NCBI GenBank assembly: GCA_963717745.1
Contig: CAVQXJ010000006.1
Coordinates: forward strand, 57,271-121,270
DNA from: JACCXG01 sp963717745
Lineage (GTDB): Bacteria; Acidobacteriota; Vicinamibacteria; Vicinamibacterales; 2-12-FULL-66-21
Direction: 5' to 3'
DNA: 64,000 nt
The translations under genes and the position numbers were made by a program. The notes beneath the pieces were generated by a model. It ran no database searches and was not told the DNA's origin. It saw only the letters and a program-made list of their open reading frames with translations. Positions 41,096-49,517 of the stretch are shown one piece after another. Within the stretch, counting starts at the first letter, position 1, and each line of letters opens with the position of its first letter.

Positions 41096-42931
41096 TCACC
41101 GCCCGTCCACCGACAGGCAAATCAGCACGTTGCCCGGCACCTGTCCGAACCGCCCGTAACCCGACCCGACCAGCACCATCCCTCCGGCGACCACCGGGCC
41201 CGATCCGTTGAGCGTCCCGCCGCGGGCTGTGACGCCGTTGACGGTCTCGAAATCGCGGACCGTGTCGAACTCCCACAGCACGCGCCCATCGTCGCTCGAG
41301 TAGGCGCGGAGCAGCCCGCCGATGGTCCCCGAGAATACCGCTCCCGGCATCGCGGTGACGGCCTGCGACTGGGCCGGCGAGCAGTCGGGACGGCCGCCGC
41401 AGGCCACTGACGGCGCGTGCCAGAGTCTGGTTCCATCGGCGAATCGATACGCGAACAGTCCGCCGCCGGCGGTCGGACTCGGTTTCCCCGCCAACAGGTC
41501 CGCGCCGAACGAAACATCCGAGAGCGGCACGTAGACGGCCATGTCGTCGGCGGCCATGCCCCACTCGATGCCGCCCAGCGCCCCGCCGCGCCCGACCTGC
41601 TGCACCCAGAGCACTTCACCGTTCTTGTCCGGATCGAGCGCGTGCACCTTCGACGACTTCGCGCCGGCGATGAGCACGCGGCGGCCACCCGGCAGCGTTC
41701 GCAGGATCGGAGACGCGCCCACATCATGGTCGGGGCCGGGGTTCTCGGGGCAGTTGGGCCCGCCCATGCCACAGGCGATGTTCCAGGCGTCGCCGCCGGG
41801 CGTCAGTTGCCGTTTCCACAGCAGGCGTCCGGACGCCATCTCGAACGCGAGGACCGCATCGCTGGTGTCAGTGGGCGGGTTCGAGTGATTGTTTCCGGTG
41901 CCGACGTAGACGGCGCCCTTTACCGCATCGATGGTCGGCGAGTTCCAGATGCTCGCGCCCGAAGGACCCCATCGATCGGTGCCGGCGCTGCTGGTCCCGA
42001 TCTTCCTGGCGGGATCGACTACGGAATGGGCCTTCCAGACAATCCGGCCAGTCTCCGCATCGACCGCAGCCAGCGCCCCGCGTGCCTGGCAGCACGGGTA
42101 CTTGGGATCGGGCGTCAGAACGTCCTCGAGCACCGAGATTGGAACGTAGAGGCGGCCATCGTGCAGCTTGGGAGCTCCGGTGATCACCGCCGCGATCTGA
42201 TCGTCCACCACGGTCTGCCACAACAGCGTGCCACGCGCGGCGTCGAGCGCGTAAATTCTCGCGCTCTGGTCGGCGAAGAACACCGCCGTCCGGCCATCTT
42301 TCAGCCGGGCTACGCTCGGCGCCGCCCTCACTGAGGCTTCCGTCGTGTGGCTCCAATGGACGCAGCCGGTCCGCGCATCGAGCGCATAGACTTCGCCGCC
42401 GGCGCTGCCGACGAACACCCGCCCTCCGGCGACCGCGGGCGCGCCGTACGCCAGGATCGATCCCGGGAAACCAAAGGCCCAGCGCACTTTCAGCTTGTTG
42501 AGATCCGTCGGCGCAAGTCCGGGCTTCGACTGGAAGCGTGCGTTCTCGGGTCCGGCGCCCCAGCCGGCCCATTCTGGTCCGTCGGGCGTGAAGGCTGCCG
42601 CGCTCGCGGTGCATCGGCCCCCGCCACCGGCGGCCGAACCGAACTTCTTTCCCGCGACATGAACCGCCACGGCCCGCTTCTCCGCGAGCGTCAGCCCGAA
42701 GGCCTGCACCAGCATCGTTCCGCCCTGGAGCGTACCAAGGACCGCCTCAGGCGACATCAGCCGCAACGCCTCGCGCGCCGGGGCTCTGGGCACCGCCTTG
42801 TCGTGGCACATCGCGCAGCGCTTTGCGTACAGGGCCTCGCCGGAGACCTGTGCGCTGGCGGAGGCGGGCTGAGCCGCGATGAGGCAGGCGGCGGCGACCG
42901 ACACGAAGAATCGCGACATGGCAGGCGTCAT
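41096..42931 (-). CDS. Exported cytochrome c / PQQ-type beta-propeller dehydrogenase
   Basis: A 611-aa protein with signal VSVAAACLIAAQPASASA. Residues about 30-100 are a small cytochrome c domain with the heme motif CAMCH (39-43). From about 120 on, an eight-blade PQQ-enzyme-like propeller follows: GGEVYALDARTGCVHWS, ARIYALDAARGTLLWQT, WNIACGMGGPNCPENPGPDH and LLRAYSSDDGRVLWEFDTV. The order cytochrome-propeller is that of polyvinyl-alcohol dehydrogenase-like and related quinoprotein alcohol dehydrogenases. It would oxidise an alcohol in the periplasm and pass electrons through its own heme. The start MTPAMSRFF is preceded by GAGGT; MSRFF is an alternative. Confidence 0.88.
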   Translation of the reverse strand: MTPAMSRFFVSVAAACLIAAQPASASAQVSGEALYAKRCAMCHDKAVPRAPAREALRLMSPEAVLGTLQGGTMLVQAFGLTLAEKRAVAVHVAGKKFGSAAGGGGRCTASAAAFTPDGPEWAGWGAGPENARFQSKPGLAPTDLNKLKVRWAFGFPGSILAYGAPAVAGGRVFVGSAGGEVYALDARTGCVHWSHTTEASVRAAPSVARLKDGRTAVFFADQSARIYALDAARGTLLWQTVVDDQIAAVITGAPKLHDGRLYVPISVLEDVLTPDPKYPCCQARGALAAVDAETGRIVWKAHSVVDPARKIGTSSAGTDRWGPSGASIWNSPTIDAVKGAVYVGTGNNHSNPPTDTSDAVLAFEMASGRLLWKRQLTPGGDAWNIACGMGGPNCPENPGPDHDVGASPILRTLPGGRRVLIAGAKSSKVHALDPDKNGEVLWVQQVGRGGALGGIEWGMAADDMAVYVPLSDVSFGADLLAGKPSPTAGGGLFAYRFADGTRLWHAPSVACGGRPDCSPAQSQAVTAMPGAVFSGTIGGLLRAYSSDDGRVLWEFDTVRDFETVNGVTARGGTLNGSGPVVAGGMVLVGSGYGRFGQVPGNVLICLSVDGR

Positions 42932-42984
42932 TGGCTGAGACCTCGAGCGCGCTGATTGTATGCCCGATAGCCGTGTGACGCCGC

Positions 42985-43068
42985 TTGGCGAAGCGCTACG
43001 GGTTCACGCTGGCCGAGGACAAGACGCACACGCCGATGCAGACGCCGAATGGGGCGAGTCGGGTGTGA
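42985..43068 (+). pseudogene. 28-codon decayed copy of the end of the fusion gene
   Basis: The frame ending at the TGA at 43066-43068 reads LAKRYGFTLAEDKTHTPMQ, closely like the last residues of the aminotransferase-reductase fusion (MAKRHGFTLAEYKTHATMG, ending at 38815), including the position of the stop. Nothing upstream of it matches the rest of the fusion gene. It is a remnant of a second copy, left when most of the gene was lost. Confidence 0.7.
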
Positions 43069-43089
43069 CGGCCCGGAGCACCGCGTGAC

Positions 43090-44138
43090 CCACGAATGGC
43101 GAGGAGCGCACGGAGTTCGTCACCGGCAGCGAGTCGCGCCGCGTCACCGGCGAACCGCATGCCTCGGCCGAGGACCGGCCTGGCAATCAACAGGCGTTTA
43201 CGAGCTGCTTCGCGATGGACTATCTCGCCGGGGAGGACCACACCATCGACAAGCCGCGCGACTACGAGCGATGGAAGGAGCATGTGCCGGCCCTCGCGCC
43301 ACCGTGGCCCGGCAAGCTCCTCAATCTCGCCTATTCGCACCCGCGAACGCTCAAACCGTTCGCCATGGGCTTCGATCCGGTGACGTCGGAGGGATTGTTC
43401 CGCTATCGCCGGATCCTCGATCGCGGGAACTTCGAACCCGGCGCGTTCACCGGCGACGTGACGCTCGTGAACTGGCCTCAGAACGACTACATGGCGGGCC
43501 CGCTGGTCGGAGTCAGTCCGGCGAGCGCCGCTGGTCATGTTGAAGGCGCGAAGCAACTCAGCCTGTCGCTGCTCTACTGGTTGCAGACCGCGTGTCCCCG
43601 GCCCGACGGCGGGATCGGCTGGAAGGGCCTCCGACTCCGTCCCGACATCGTCGGCACCGAGGACGGCCTCGCGAAGTATCCCTATGTGCGCGAAAGCCGC
43701 CGCATCGCCGCCGAGCTCACGGTGCTCGAGACGCACGTCTCGACCCACGCACGCAGGCCGGCCACGGCCGCTGAAGTCTTTGCCGACTCGGTCGGCATCG
43801 GCAGCTATGCGATCGATCTGCATCCGACCTGCGACGGCGACAACTACGTCGACTTCGACGCGCTGCCGTTCCAGATTCCGCTCGGCGCGCTGATCCCGAA
43901 GCGGGTCGACAACCTGCTTCCCGCCTGCAAGAACATCGGGACGACGCACGTCACCAACGGGTGCTACCGGCTTCATCCGGTCGAGTGGAACATCGGCGAG
44001 GCCGTCGGCGTGCTGGCCTCGCTCTGCACGGAGAAGAAGGTCTCGCCGCGCGCGGTGCGGCACACGCCCGGGCTGCTGGCGGAACTCCAGCGCCGGCTGG
44101 TCGCGGAAGGCGTGACGCTGGCGTGGAAGCCTGCGTGA
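43090..44138 (+). pseudogene. FAD-dependent oxidoreductase (FAD_oxidored type), 5' truncated
   Basis: Family-like sequence starts abruptly (EFVTGSESRRVTGEPHASAE) and continues through FDPVTSEGLFRYRRILDRG, NWPQNDYMAGPLVGVSP, SVGIGSYAIDLHPTCDGDNY, PFQIPLGALIPKRVDNLLPA to the expected end VEGVTLAWKPA-like. The N-terminal FAD-binding Rossmann motif and roughly the first 200 residues are missing. The remaining frame is open to 44138. An internal ATG at 43215 could start a shorter protein, but without the dinucleotide fold it could not bind FAD normally. It lies 21 bases after the remnant of the fusion gene, so a deletion probably joined the two. Confidence 0.78.
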
Positions 44139-44154
44139 CACCGCGGTCAAGCGG

Positions 44155-46854
44155 TCATTCCGTCCTCAGGACATTCGCCGGATCCACCGCGGTCGCCCGC
44201 CGAGCGGGAAGGTAGCAGGAGAGCAGCGCCACCGCGATCATCACCAGTGAAACCGCCAGAAATGTCAACGGATCCTGCGGCTTGACCTCGAAGAGCAGAT
44301 TACTCAGGAATCGCGTCAGACCGAATCCCGCCACGATTCCAATGCCGATGCCGGCGAGGCTCAACACCAAGCCTTGCCCCAGCACTTGCCTGAGGACACT
44401 GCTCCTTTCCGCTCCGAGCGCCATGCGGATGCCGAACTCGTGGCGGCGCTCTGCCACCGAATAGGACATCAGTCCATAGATGCCCACAACCGCCAATGCC
44501 ACGGCCAGAGCGGCGAAGATCCCGTAGAGATTCCGGAAGAAGCGCCAGCGGCCGATTTGCAGCTCCAGACGTTGCTCCTCCGGCATCAGGTCGAAGACGG
44601 CCTGGTCGCGATCGACCTCGGAAACAGCCTGTCGCACGGCGGTGGCGATACTCGAGGGCTCCTGGCTGGTACGGACATAGAGCGTCTTCTGCAGATGAAT
44701 CGACGAGGCGCCGCTCGGATATTCCCACTGGTGCTGCTGGTCGGCGGTGTAAATCGCCGGCATGGGCCGCTGCGCCGGACCCCCATTCTTGACGTCGCCG
44801 ACGACTCCGACGATCAGCCGTGGTTGTTCATCGTCGCGCCCCACACCCGCCCCACCGAACCGGAGGTGCAGCAGCTGGCCGAGCGGATCTTCATCGGGAA
44901 AGAGGTTTCGCGCCAGCGTCTCGTTGACCACGGCGACCCATTGCGTGCTGTCGCGGTCGCGCTCGTCGATGACACGACCCTTCAGCAGGGAGATCCCCAG
45001 CGTCTCGAAATACACAGGTCCTATTTCCTGCACGCTTGCCTGCGGCTGCTGGTCACGGGGCGGATCGGGCCGGCCCACGACCCGAAATGGCTGCGTATAT
45101 GCCGCGCTGGCGACCGCCGCCGAGCGGACCCCGGGAATTGCCGCCAGACGTTCCTTCACCTGCTGATAAAACAGCGGGGCCTGCGGGGTGACGCGCTTTA
45201 TGTTGCCGGCGAGCACTTCGACGTACTTGGGGGATGCCAGCTGAACTCTGCCGGTCAGAAGGTTCTCGGGGTTGTAGCCGACATCGACCTGTTGCAGCCG
45301 CAGCACGCTGTTGATCATCAACCCGGCGCCGACCAGCAGCACGAACGCCAACGCCACCTCGCAGACGGCCAGGATCCGGTTGCTCCGGTGGCGGCTTCCA
45401 CCGGTCGACTGACGGCCACCGTCCTTGAGCATCGTCCCCAGGTTGAGCTGTGTCGCCCGCCATGCTGGTGCCAGACCGAACAGGATTCCGGTCAGCAGCG
45501 AGACCGCCAGTGTAAACAGCAGGACGTTGCTGTCGATAGCGGTCTCATCCATCCTCGGAAACCGGTTCGCCGCCATCCCCAGAAAGATCCGCAGGCCGCC
45601 CCAGCCCACGAACACTCCCACGGCGCCGCCGATCAGACTGAGCAGCAGGCTCTCGGTCAGCAATTGCTGGAACAGCCGGCGGCGTCCCGCGCCAAGCGAC
45701 AGGCGGACGGCGACCTCTTTTTGCCGCCTTGCCCCGCGCGCCAGCAACAGATTCGCCACGTTGGCGCAGGCGATCAACAGCACCAATCCAGAGGCGCCCA
45801 GCAGCATATAGAGAACCGGACCGGTGCCGCGGGTATAGGTTTCGCGGAGAGGATCGACTTTCAGTGTCCAGTCTTTGTGAGCGTCGGGCTGCTGCTCGGC
45901 CATGCGCCGCGCAAAACCGTCCATTTCCGCCTGCGCCTGCTCGAGCGTCACTGTCTGCCTGAGGCGGGCATAGGTCGTGAGCCAACGGGTTTGCGGGGTC
46001 AGCTCGTTGCGCCGCAAATCAATCGGCGTCCACATGTCGACATGTTGTAGCCCGGGCGCGGTCCAGGTGCCAGCCGGCATCACCCCGATGATGGGCCAGG
46101 ATGTGTCGGCTACACGGATCGTCTGCCCGAGGACGCCGGGGTCGGCGGCGAATCGGCGCTGCCACAACCCATCGCTGATAATCACGGAGCGGCTCGCGGG
46201 AACGGCATCCTCGGGGGTGAAAGCCCGACCGCGCGCCGGTCTGACACCGAGCAGCGAGAACGCGCCCGGCGTGAGAAACTGCATCCTGATCCGTTCCGCT
46301 GGTCCATCTCCCGATAGCGTCTGCGTCTCGGCGGACCAGACGATGCCCTCGATCCGCTCGAACGACCGCGCCTGTTCCTGCCACTCGATCATGGTCGAGA
46401 GCATCGCCACGCGCTGCGATTCCCGTTTGGTGTTCTGCTCGTGAATCACGACCAGACGGTCGGGATCGTCGAACGGCAGCGGACGGTAGAGCGCGGCATT
46501 GGCGACGCTGAAGATCGTGGTGTTTGCGCCGATGCCGAGCGCCAGCGACACGACAGCCACCAGCGTGAATCCAGGCGACCGCAGCAGCGTCCGAATCCCG
46601 TACCGCACATCACCCACGAGACTGTCGAGGACCGGAAGGCCTTGCTCATCCCGGTAGTGTTCCTTGATCGATTCCACCGCACCGAGCTTCTGCCGCGCCT
46701 GGCGTCGTGCTTCGAGTGGCGACAGGCCGGCCTCGAGATTGTCCGCGGTCTGGAGCGCCAGGTGTTGCTCGAGCTCTTCCCTCAGTCGCTCCTCGTCGCG
46801 CCGCCTCGTGGCCGACGCGGCGAACCGCAACAGAAACCGCCTCAACGTTCTCAT
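44155..46854 (-). CDS. ADOP-type FtsX/MacB-like permease with helical prefix domain
   Basis: The start at 46854 (MRTLRRFLLRFAASATRRRD) follows GGAGGAT; the frame stays open farther upstream without family similarity. It carries the N-terminal prefix domain (EERLREELEQHLALQTADNL, then EARRQARQKLGAVESIKEHY) that marks PadR-linked members, then the first helix TLVAVVSLALGIGANTTIFS, two periplasmic domains and two FtsX modules, ending PARRATAVDPANVLRTE. About 899 residues. It is divergent from padR with a 217-base shared region containing repeated motifs, so PadR control is likely. Confidence 0.94.
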   Translation of the reverse strand: MRTLRRFLLRFAASATRRRDEERLREELEQHLALQTADNLEAGLSPLEARRQARQKLGAVESIKEHYRDEQGLPVLDSLVGDVRYGIRTLLRSPGFTLVAVVSLALGIGANTTIFSVANAALYRPLPFDDPDRLVVIHEQNTKRESQRVAMLSTMIEWQEQARSFERIEGIVWSAETQTLSGDGPAERIRMQFLTPGAFSLLGVRPARGRAFTPEDAVPASRSVIISDGLWQRRFAADPGVLGQTIRVADTSWPIIGVMPAGTWTAPGLQHVDMWTPIDLRRNELTPQTRWLTTYARLRQTVTLEQAQAEMDGFARRMAEQQPDAHKDWTLKVDPLRETYTRGTGPVLYMLLGASGLVLLIACANVANLLLARGARRQKEVAVRLSLGAGRRRLFQQLLTESLLLSLIGGAVGVFVGWGGLRIFLGMAANRFPRMDETAIDSNVLLFTLAVSLLTGILFGLAPAWRATQLNLGTMLKDGGRQSTGGSRHRSNRILAVCEVALAFVLLVGAGLMINSVLRLQQVDVGYNPENLLTGRVQLASPKYVEVLAGNIKRVTPQAPLFYQQVKERLAAIPGVRSAAVASAAYTQPFRVVGRPDPPRDQQPQASVQEIGPVYFETLGISLLKGRVIDERDRDSTQWVAVVNETLARNLFPDEDPLGQLLHLRFGGAGVGRDDEQPRLIVGVVGDVKNGGPAQRPMPAIYTADQQHQWEYPSGASSIHLQKTLYVRTSQEPSSIATAVRQAVSEVDRDQAVFDLMPEEQRLELQIGRWRFFRNLYGIFAALAVALAVVGIYGLMSYSVAERRHEFGIRMALGAERSSVLRQVLGQGLVLSLAGIGIGIVAGFGLTRFLSNLLFEVKPQDPLTFLAVSLVMIAVALLSCYLPARRATAVDPANVLRTE

Positions 46855-46927
46855 TGCAGATCCTCCGCCGGTACCATCAGAGCCAGCGTGCCCCGCTGGA
46901 CCTCCCTCGTTCTCTTCATGGGACGGT

Positions 46928-47038
46928 CCTTTTGGTTTCCAACAGGATAGTGTCACGCCTCCTTTTTGAAAACAACACGGCGGGACTCCACTTGCTGTCC
47001 CAAAGGAGCCATGCCACACTCCCTTTGGGAAACCCAAC
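46928..47038. promoter_or_regulatory. Divergent control region with three repeated PadR-like operator motifs
   Basis: Between the permease and padR starts, related 16-18-base motifs occur three times in one orientation: ccttttggtttccaac (46928-46943), cctttttgaaaacaac (46961-46976) and ccctttgggaaacccaac (47021-47038); an opposite-oriented half (cccaaagga) begins near 47000. Repeats in a padR/permease divergent region are the expected operator layout for autoregulation and permease control. The binding is inferred from position and repetition only. Confidence 0.55.
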
Positions 47039-47071
47039 AGTCAATCAACGCCGCCCGTGAGGATCGCAACG

Positions 47072-47419
47072 ATGAAGAAGTCCACGGACGTTCATCAGGG
47101 CACGCTTGCCCTGATGGTGCTCAGAACGCTGGCTGTGCTGGGCCCGCTCCATGGCTACGGCCTCGCCCGGCGCATCGAGCAAATCAGCGGAGACCGGCTC
47201 ACGCTCAACGCCGGCACGCTCTATCCGCTCCTCCTGAGACTGGAGCAGGACGGCGCCATTGCCTCGGAGCGGGGACCGTCCGAGAACAACCGGAGCGCCC
47301 GCTTCTATCGGTTGACCCACGCGGGGCGGAAACAGCTCGAGGCCGAGACGCGGGGCTGGGAGCAGACGACCGCGCTGATCGGTCGCTTCTTGGCCGTGAA
47401 GGCCAAGGATCTCCCATGA
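47072..47419 (+). CDS. PadR-family transcriptional regulator
   Basis: The start at 47072 (MKKSTDVHQGTLALMVLRTL) is preceded by GAGGATCG; another ATG lies 15 bases earlier. The winged helix is clear: GPLHGYGLARRIEQISGDRL for the recognition region and LNAGTLYPLLLRLEQDGAI for the wing entry, followed by a dimerisation helix (RKQLEAETRGWEQTTALIGR). About 115 residues, as usual for the short acidobacterial PadR form. Divergent from the prefix-type permease it probably controls, and followed by a permease fragment. Confidence 0.92.
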   Translation: MKKSTDVHQGTLALMVLRTLAVLGPLHGYGLARRIEQISGDRLTLNAGTLYPLLLRLEQDGAIASERGPSENNRSARFYRLTHAGRKQLEAETRGWEQTTALIGRFLAVKAKDLP

Positions 47420-47449
47420 GACAGCTGAACCGCCCACAATTCGACGATG

Positions 47450-47950
47450 CCGCCGCTGATTGTCACGACGCCCGGTGGTCCCGTCGGCGTGTCGGGTGCC
47501 GTTGTATCGGGCGAACTACTTCACGTTATTGCGCCTGACACCGCGAGCGGGTCGCTTCTTCTCGGAGGGCGAGGATCGCGTGCCTGGACGCGATGCCGTC
47601 GCGATTCTCAGTTACGACTTCTGGCGGACACGATTTGCCGAAGATCCGCGCGTGGTTGGCGCGGCTGTGCGGATCAACGGGACCGTCTTCACCGTGATCG
47701 GAATCCCGGCGGAGCATTTTCACGGCATCGTCGCAGGTCTGGAGCCGAACGCCGTCTGGATCCCGACGGCGATGTATCGCGTCGCGTCTCTCTACTGCGA
47801 CGCGCCGCTCTCGCGAGCCTGCGGGGGGGTTGGCGTTATCGGCCGGCTGGCCGGTCACACGGCGATTGACCAGGCGCACGCCGAAGTGGCGGGGTTGGTC
47901 CGGCAGCTCAAAGAGTTGCAGCCCGAGGCCAGCTTCAACGGCACGGACCA
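47450..47950 (+). pseudogene. Fragment of an ADOP permease periplasmic domain
   Basis: From about 47490 the frame reads YRANYFTLLRLTPRAGRFFS, AVAILSYDFWRTRFAEDPRV, VGAAVRINGTVFTVIGIPAE and AGLEPNAVWIPTAMYRV, which is the MacB-like periplasmic domain of an ADOP permease. Both the start (prefix and first helix) and the remainder (FtsX modules) are missing; after about 47940 the frame runs into an inverted repeat. It follows padR, where a second permease often sits, so it is probably a deleted regulon member. Confidence 0.75.
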
Positions 47951-47959
47951 TCGTGGTGG

Positions 47960-48032
47960 GTGTCAGGCAGTGAATCGTGAACGCGAACGCCGAAGGCAGC
48001 CTGGCAACCGTTCACGATTCACTGCCTGACAC
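47960..48032. repeat. Perfect 24-base inverted repeat
   Basis: Arms at 47960-47983 and 48009-48032 are exact inverse copies (core ggcagtgaatcgtgaac) with a 25-base loop. The element sits exactly where the permease fragment loses similarity and 33 bases before the end of the convergent membrane gene. It could be a bidirectional terminator or a small mobile palindrome that marks the deletion point. Confidence 0.8.
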
Positions 48033-48065
48033 TGCGGGCGGGTGCGGGCGTGCGGCTTGCCGAGC

Positions 48066-48386
48066 CTAAACCTGATGCTGGCGACGCCGGTCCCGTAGGA
48101 TGCGTATCACGAAGGGAGCGGCGACAGCCGCCGCAAGCAGCGCCAGCCCAGCCTGCCGACCGGCGGTGTCGGCAGGCGTCAGCTGAAGGTAAAGGAGGTA
48201 CACAACGGACGCGACAAGCGCGCCGATGATAGCGCTGCCCCAATTCCTGGTGCCCCTGGCAAGCTCGAAGGCTGGGAAAGTGACGAGGGCGAATGGGACA
48301 AACCAGAGCGGCGAGTCGCCAAACGCTGCCTTTATGAGAGCTAACGAGAGCGCCAGGACACCGACGGTGACGAGCCATCTAGTCAT
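48066..48386 (-). CDS. Small hypothetical membrane protein
   Basis: The start at 48386 (MTRWLVTVGVLALSLALIKA) gives 106 residues and avoids the less hydrophobic leader of the longer frame. Four hydrophobic segments are visible (TVGVLALSLALI, WFVPFALVTFPAF, GSAIIGALVASVVYLLYL, AGLALLAAAVAAPFVI) and the C-terminus is basic (RDRRRQHQV). An upstream site AGAGAGGGGGAATCGGC precedes the ATG. Function unknown. Confidence 0.7.
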   Translation of the reverse strand: MTRWLVTVGVLALSLALIKAAFGDSPLWFVPFALVTFPAFELARGTRNWGSAIIGALVASVVYLLYLQLTPADTAGRQAGLALLAAAVAAPFVIRILRDRRRQHQV

Positions 48387-48751
48387 GCCGATTCCCCCTC
48401 TCTCCAGGTGCAGGCCTGGCCAATATTCCTGCACCGGCAACTAATTTATACATCCGCCACGGCCCATCATCATGTCCTGCTTTCAGTGCCGTCGAGCTTG
48501 TAGGTCAGGGTGACCTTGGCGCTGATAAAAGGGGCAGGGTGTTTCGACCGAGTGTGGCGAGCCGCATTTTCGCCAGTTGGAACCAGATGGGCGAATGGTT
48601 GAGACAGCTTGACGCGATCCGGCGGGCGGACGGATGCGCAAGTGGTGTTTTGCTTGTCAGTTCGGTGACTCCAGCGGCGCGCGAACCGTACCATTTCGAA
48701 CGGCAGGCGCGCACAGACCTGTGCAGTAATGCGGCTGAGGAGACGCCCTCA

Positions 48752-49456
48752 TTGACATTGCCGGTTGCGAAGACTGCCAATCAATTGCTTTCCGCTCTGA
48801 AACCTGCTGACTTCTCTCAAATCGCGAAGAAGCTCACGCGCGTGACGCTCCGTCCGAGGCAAGTCGTCTACAAGCCGAACGCGCCGCTGGATTTCGTGTA
48901 CTTTCCTGAAGACACGGTTCTCTGTTTGTTGACGCTGATGTCCAACGGCGACTGCATCGAGTCTGCAACGGTCGGCCGCGAAGGTGCGTCGTGGATTTCG
49001 ACGAGCGTCGGCGCGCGCAGCATGCCATGCGAGACGATCGCCGTGCACGAAGGCACGGCTCTGAAGCTGGCCGTCGCGGACCTCGATCGGGAGCTCAAGG
49101 AGAACCGGCCGTTTCGCGACGTCCTCACCGAATATTCTCACGCCCTGCTGATTGCCTCGATGCGCACGTCGGCATGCAACGGACTCCACCGGCTGCAGGA
49201 GCGTTGCGCACGCTGGATTCTGACCACCTTGGATCGTGTGGACAGCGACCAATTTTCCATCACCAAAGAATTTCTCGCACAGCTGTTGGGCACGAGCCGG
49301 CCGATGGTCAGCGTGACCGTGGCGGTCTTCGAGAAGGCGGGGATTGTCGACGTGAACGGGCGCCGCGTCACCGTCGCCGATCGAAAACGGCTGAAAAAAG
49401 CTTCCTGTGAATGTTACGACGTGATCCGGCGCCACTACCTCAAGGTCGGGAAATAG
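48752..49456 (+). CDS. Crp/Fnr-family transcriptional regulator
   Basis: The start is uncertain; a TTG at 48752 has AGGAGA upstream and gives 234 residues, the usual length, while the frame is open further up. The N-terminal cyclic-nucleotide-binding-type barrel is visible (LRPRQVVYKPNAPLDFVYFP, ESATVGREGASWISTSVG). The C-terminal Crp-type HTH is FSITKEFLAQLLGTSRPMVS. No Fnr-type cysteine cluster is obvious, so an oxygen cluster is unlikely. It lies 61 bases before the KaiC-like gene on the same strand and may control the KaiC-kinase pair. Confidence 0.83.
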   Translation: MTLPVAKTANQLLSALKPADFSQIAKKLTRVTLRPRQVVYKPNAPLDFVYFPEDTVLCLLTLMSNGDCIESATVGREGASWISTSVGARSMPCETIAVHEGTALKLAVADLDRELKENRPFRDVLTEYSHALLIASMRTSACNGLHRLQERCARWILTTLDRVDSDQFSITKEFLAQLLGTSRPMVSVTVAVFEKAGIVDVNGRRVTVADRKRLKKASCECYDVIRRHYLKVGK

Positions 49457-49517
49457 TCGGGGCATTCATCGAAGCGTCCCGCCACCTGCTCGGCGTTCCT
49501 ACACGAAGACGTGAACA

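Noticed and set aside
40117..48032. A transposon or genomic island boundary
   Set aside because: Fragments of several genes occur here, but I found no transposase, integrase, target duplication or tRNA.
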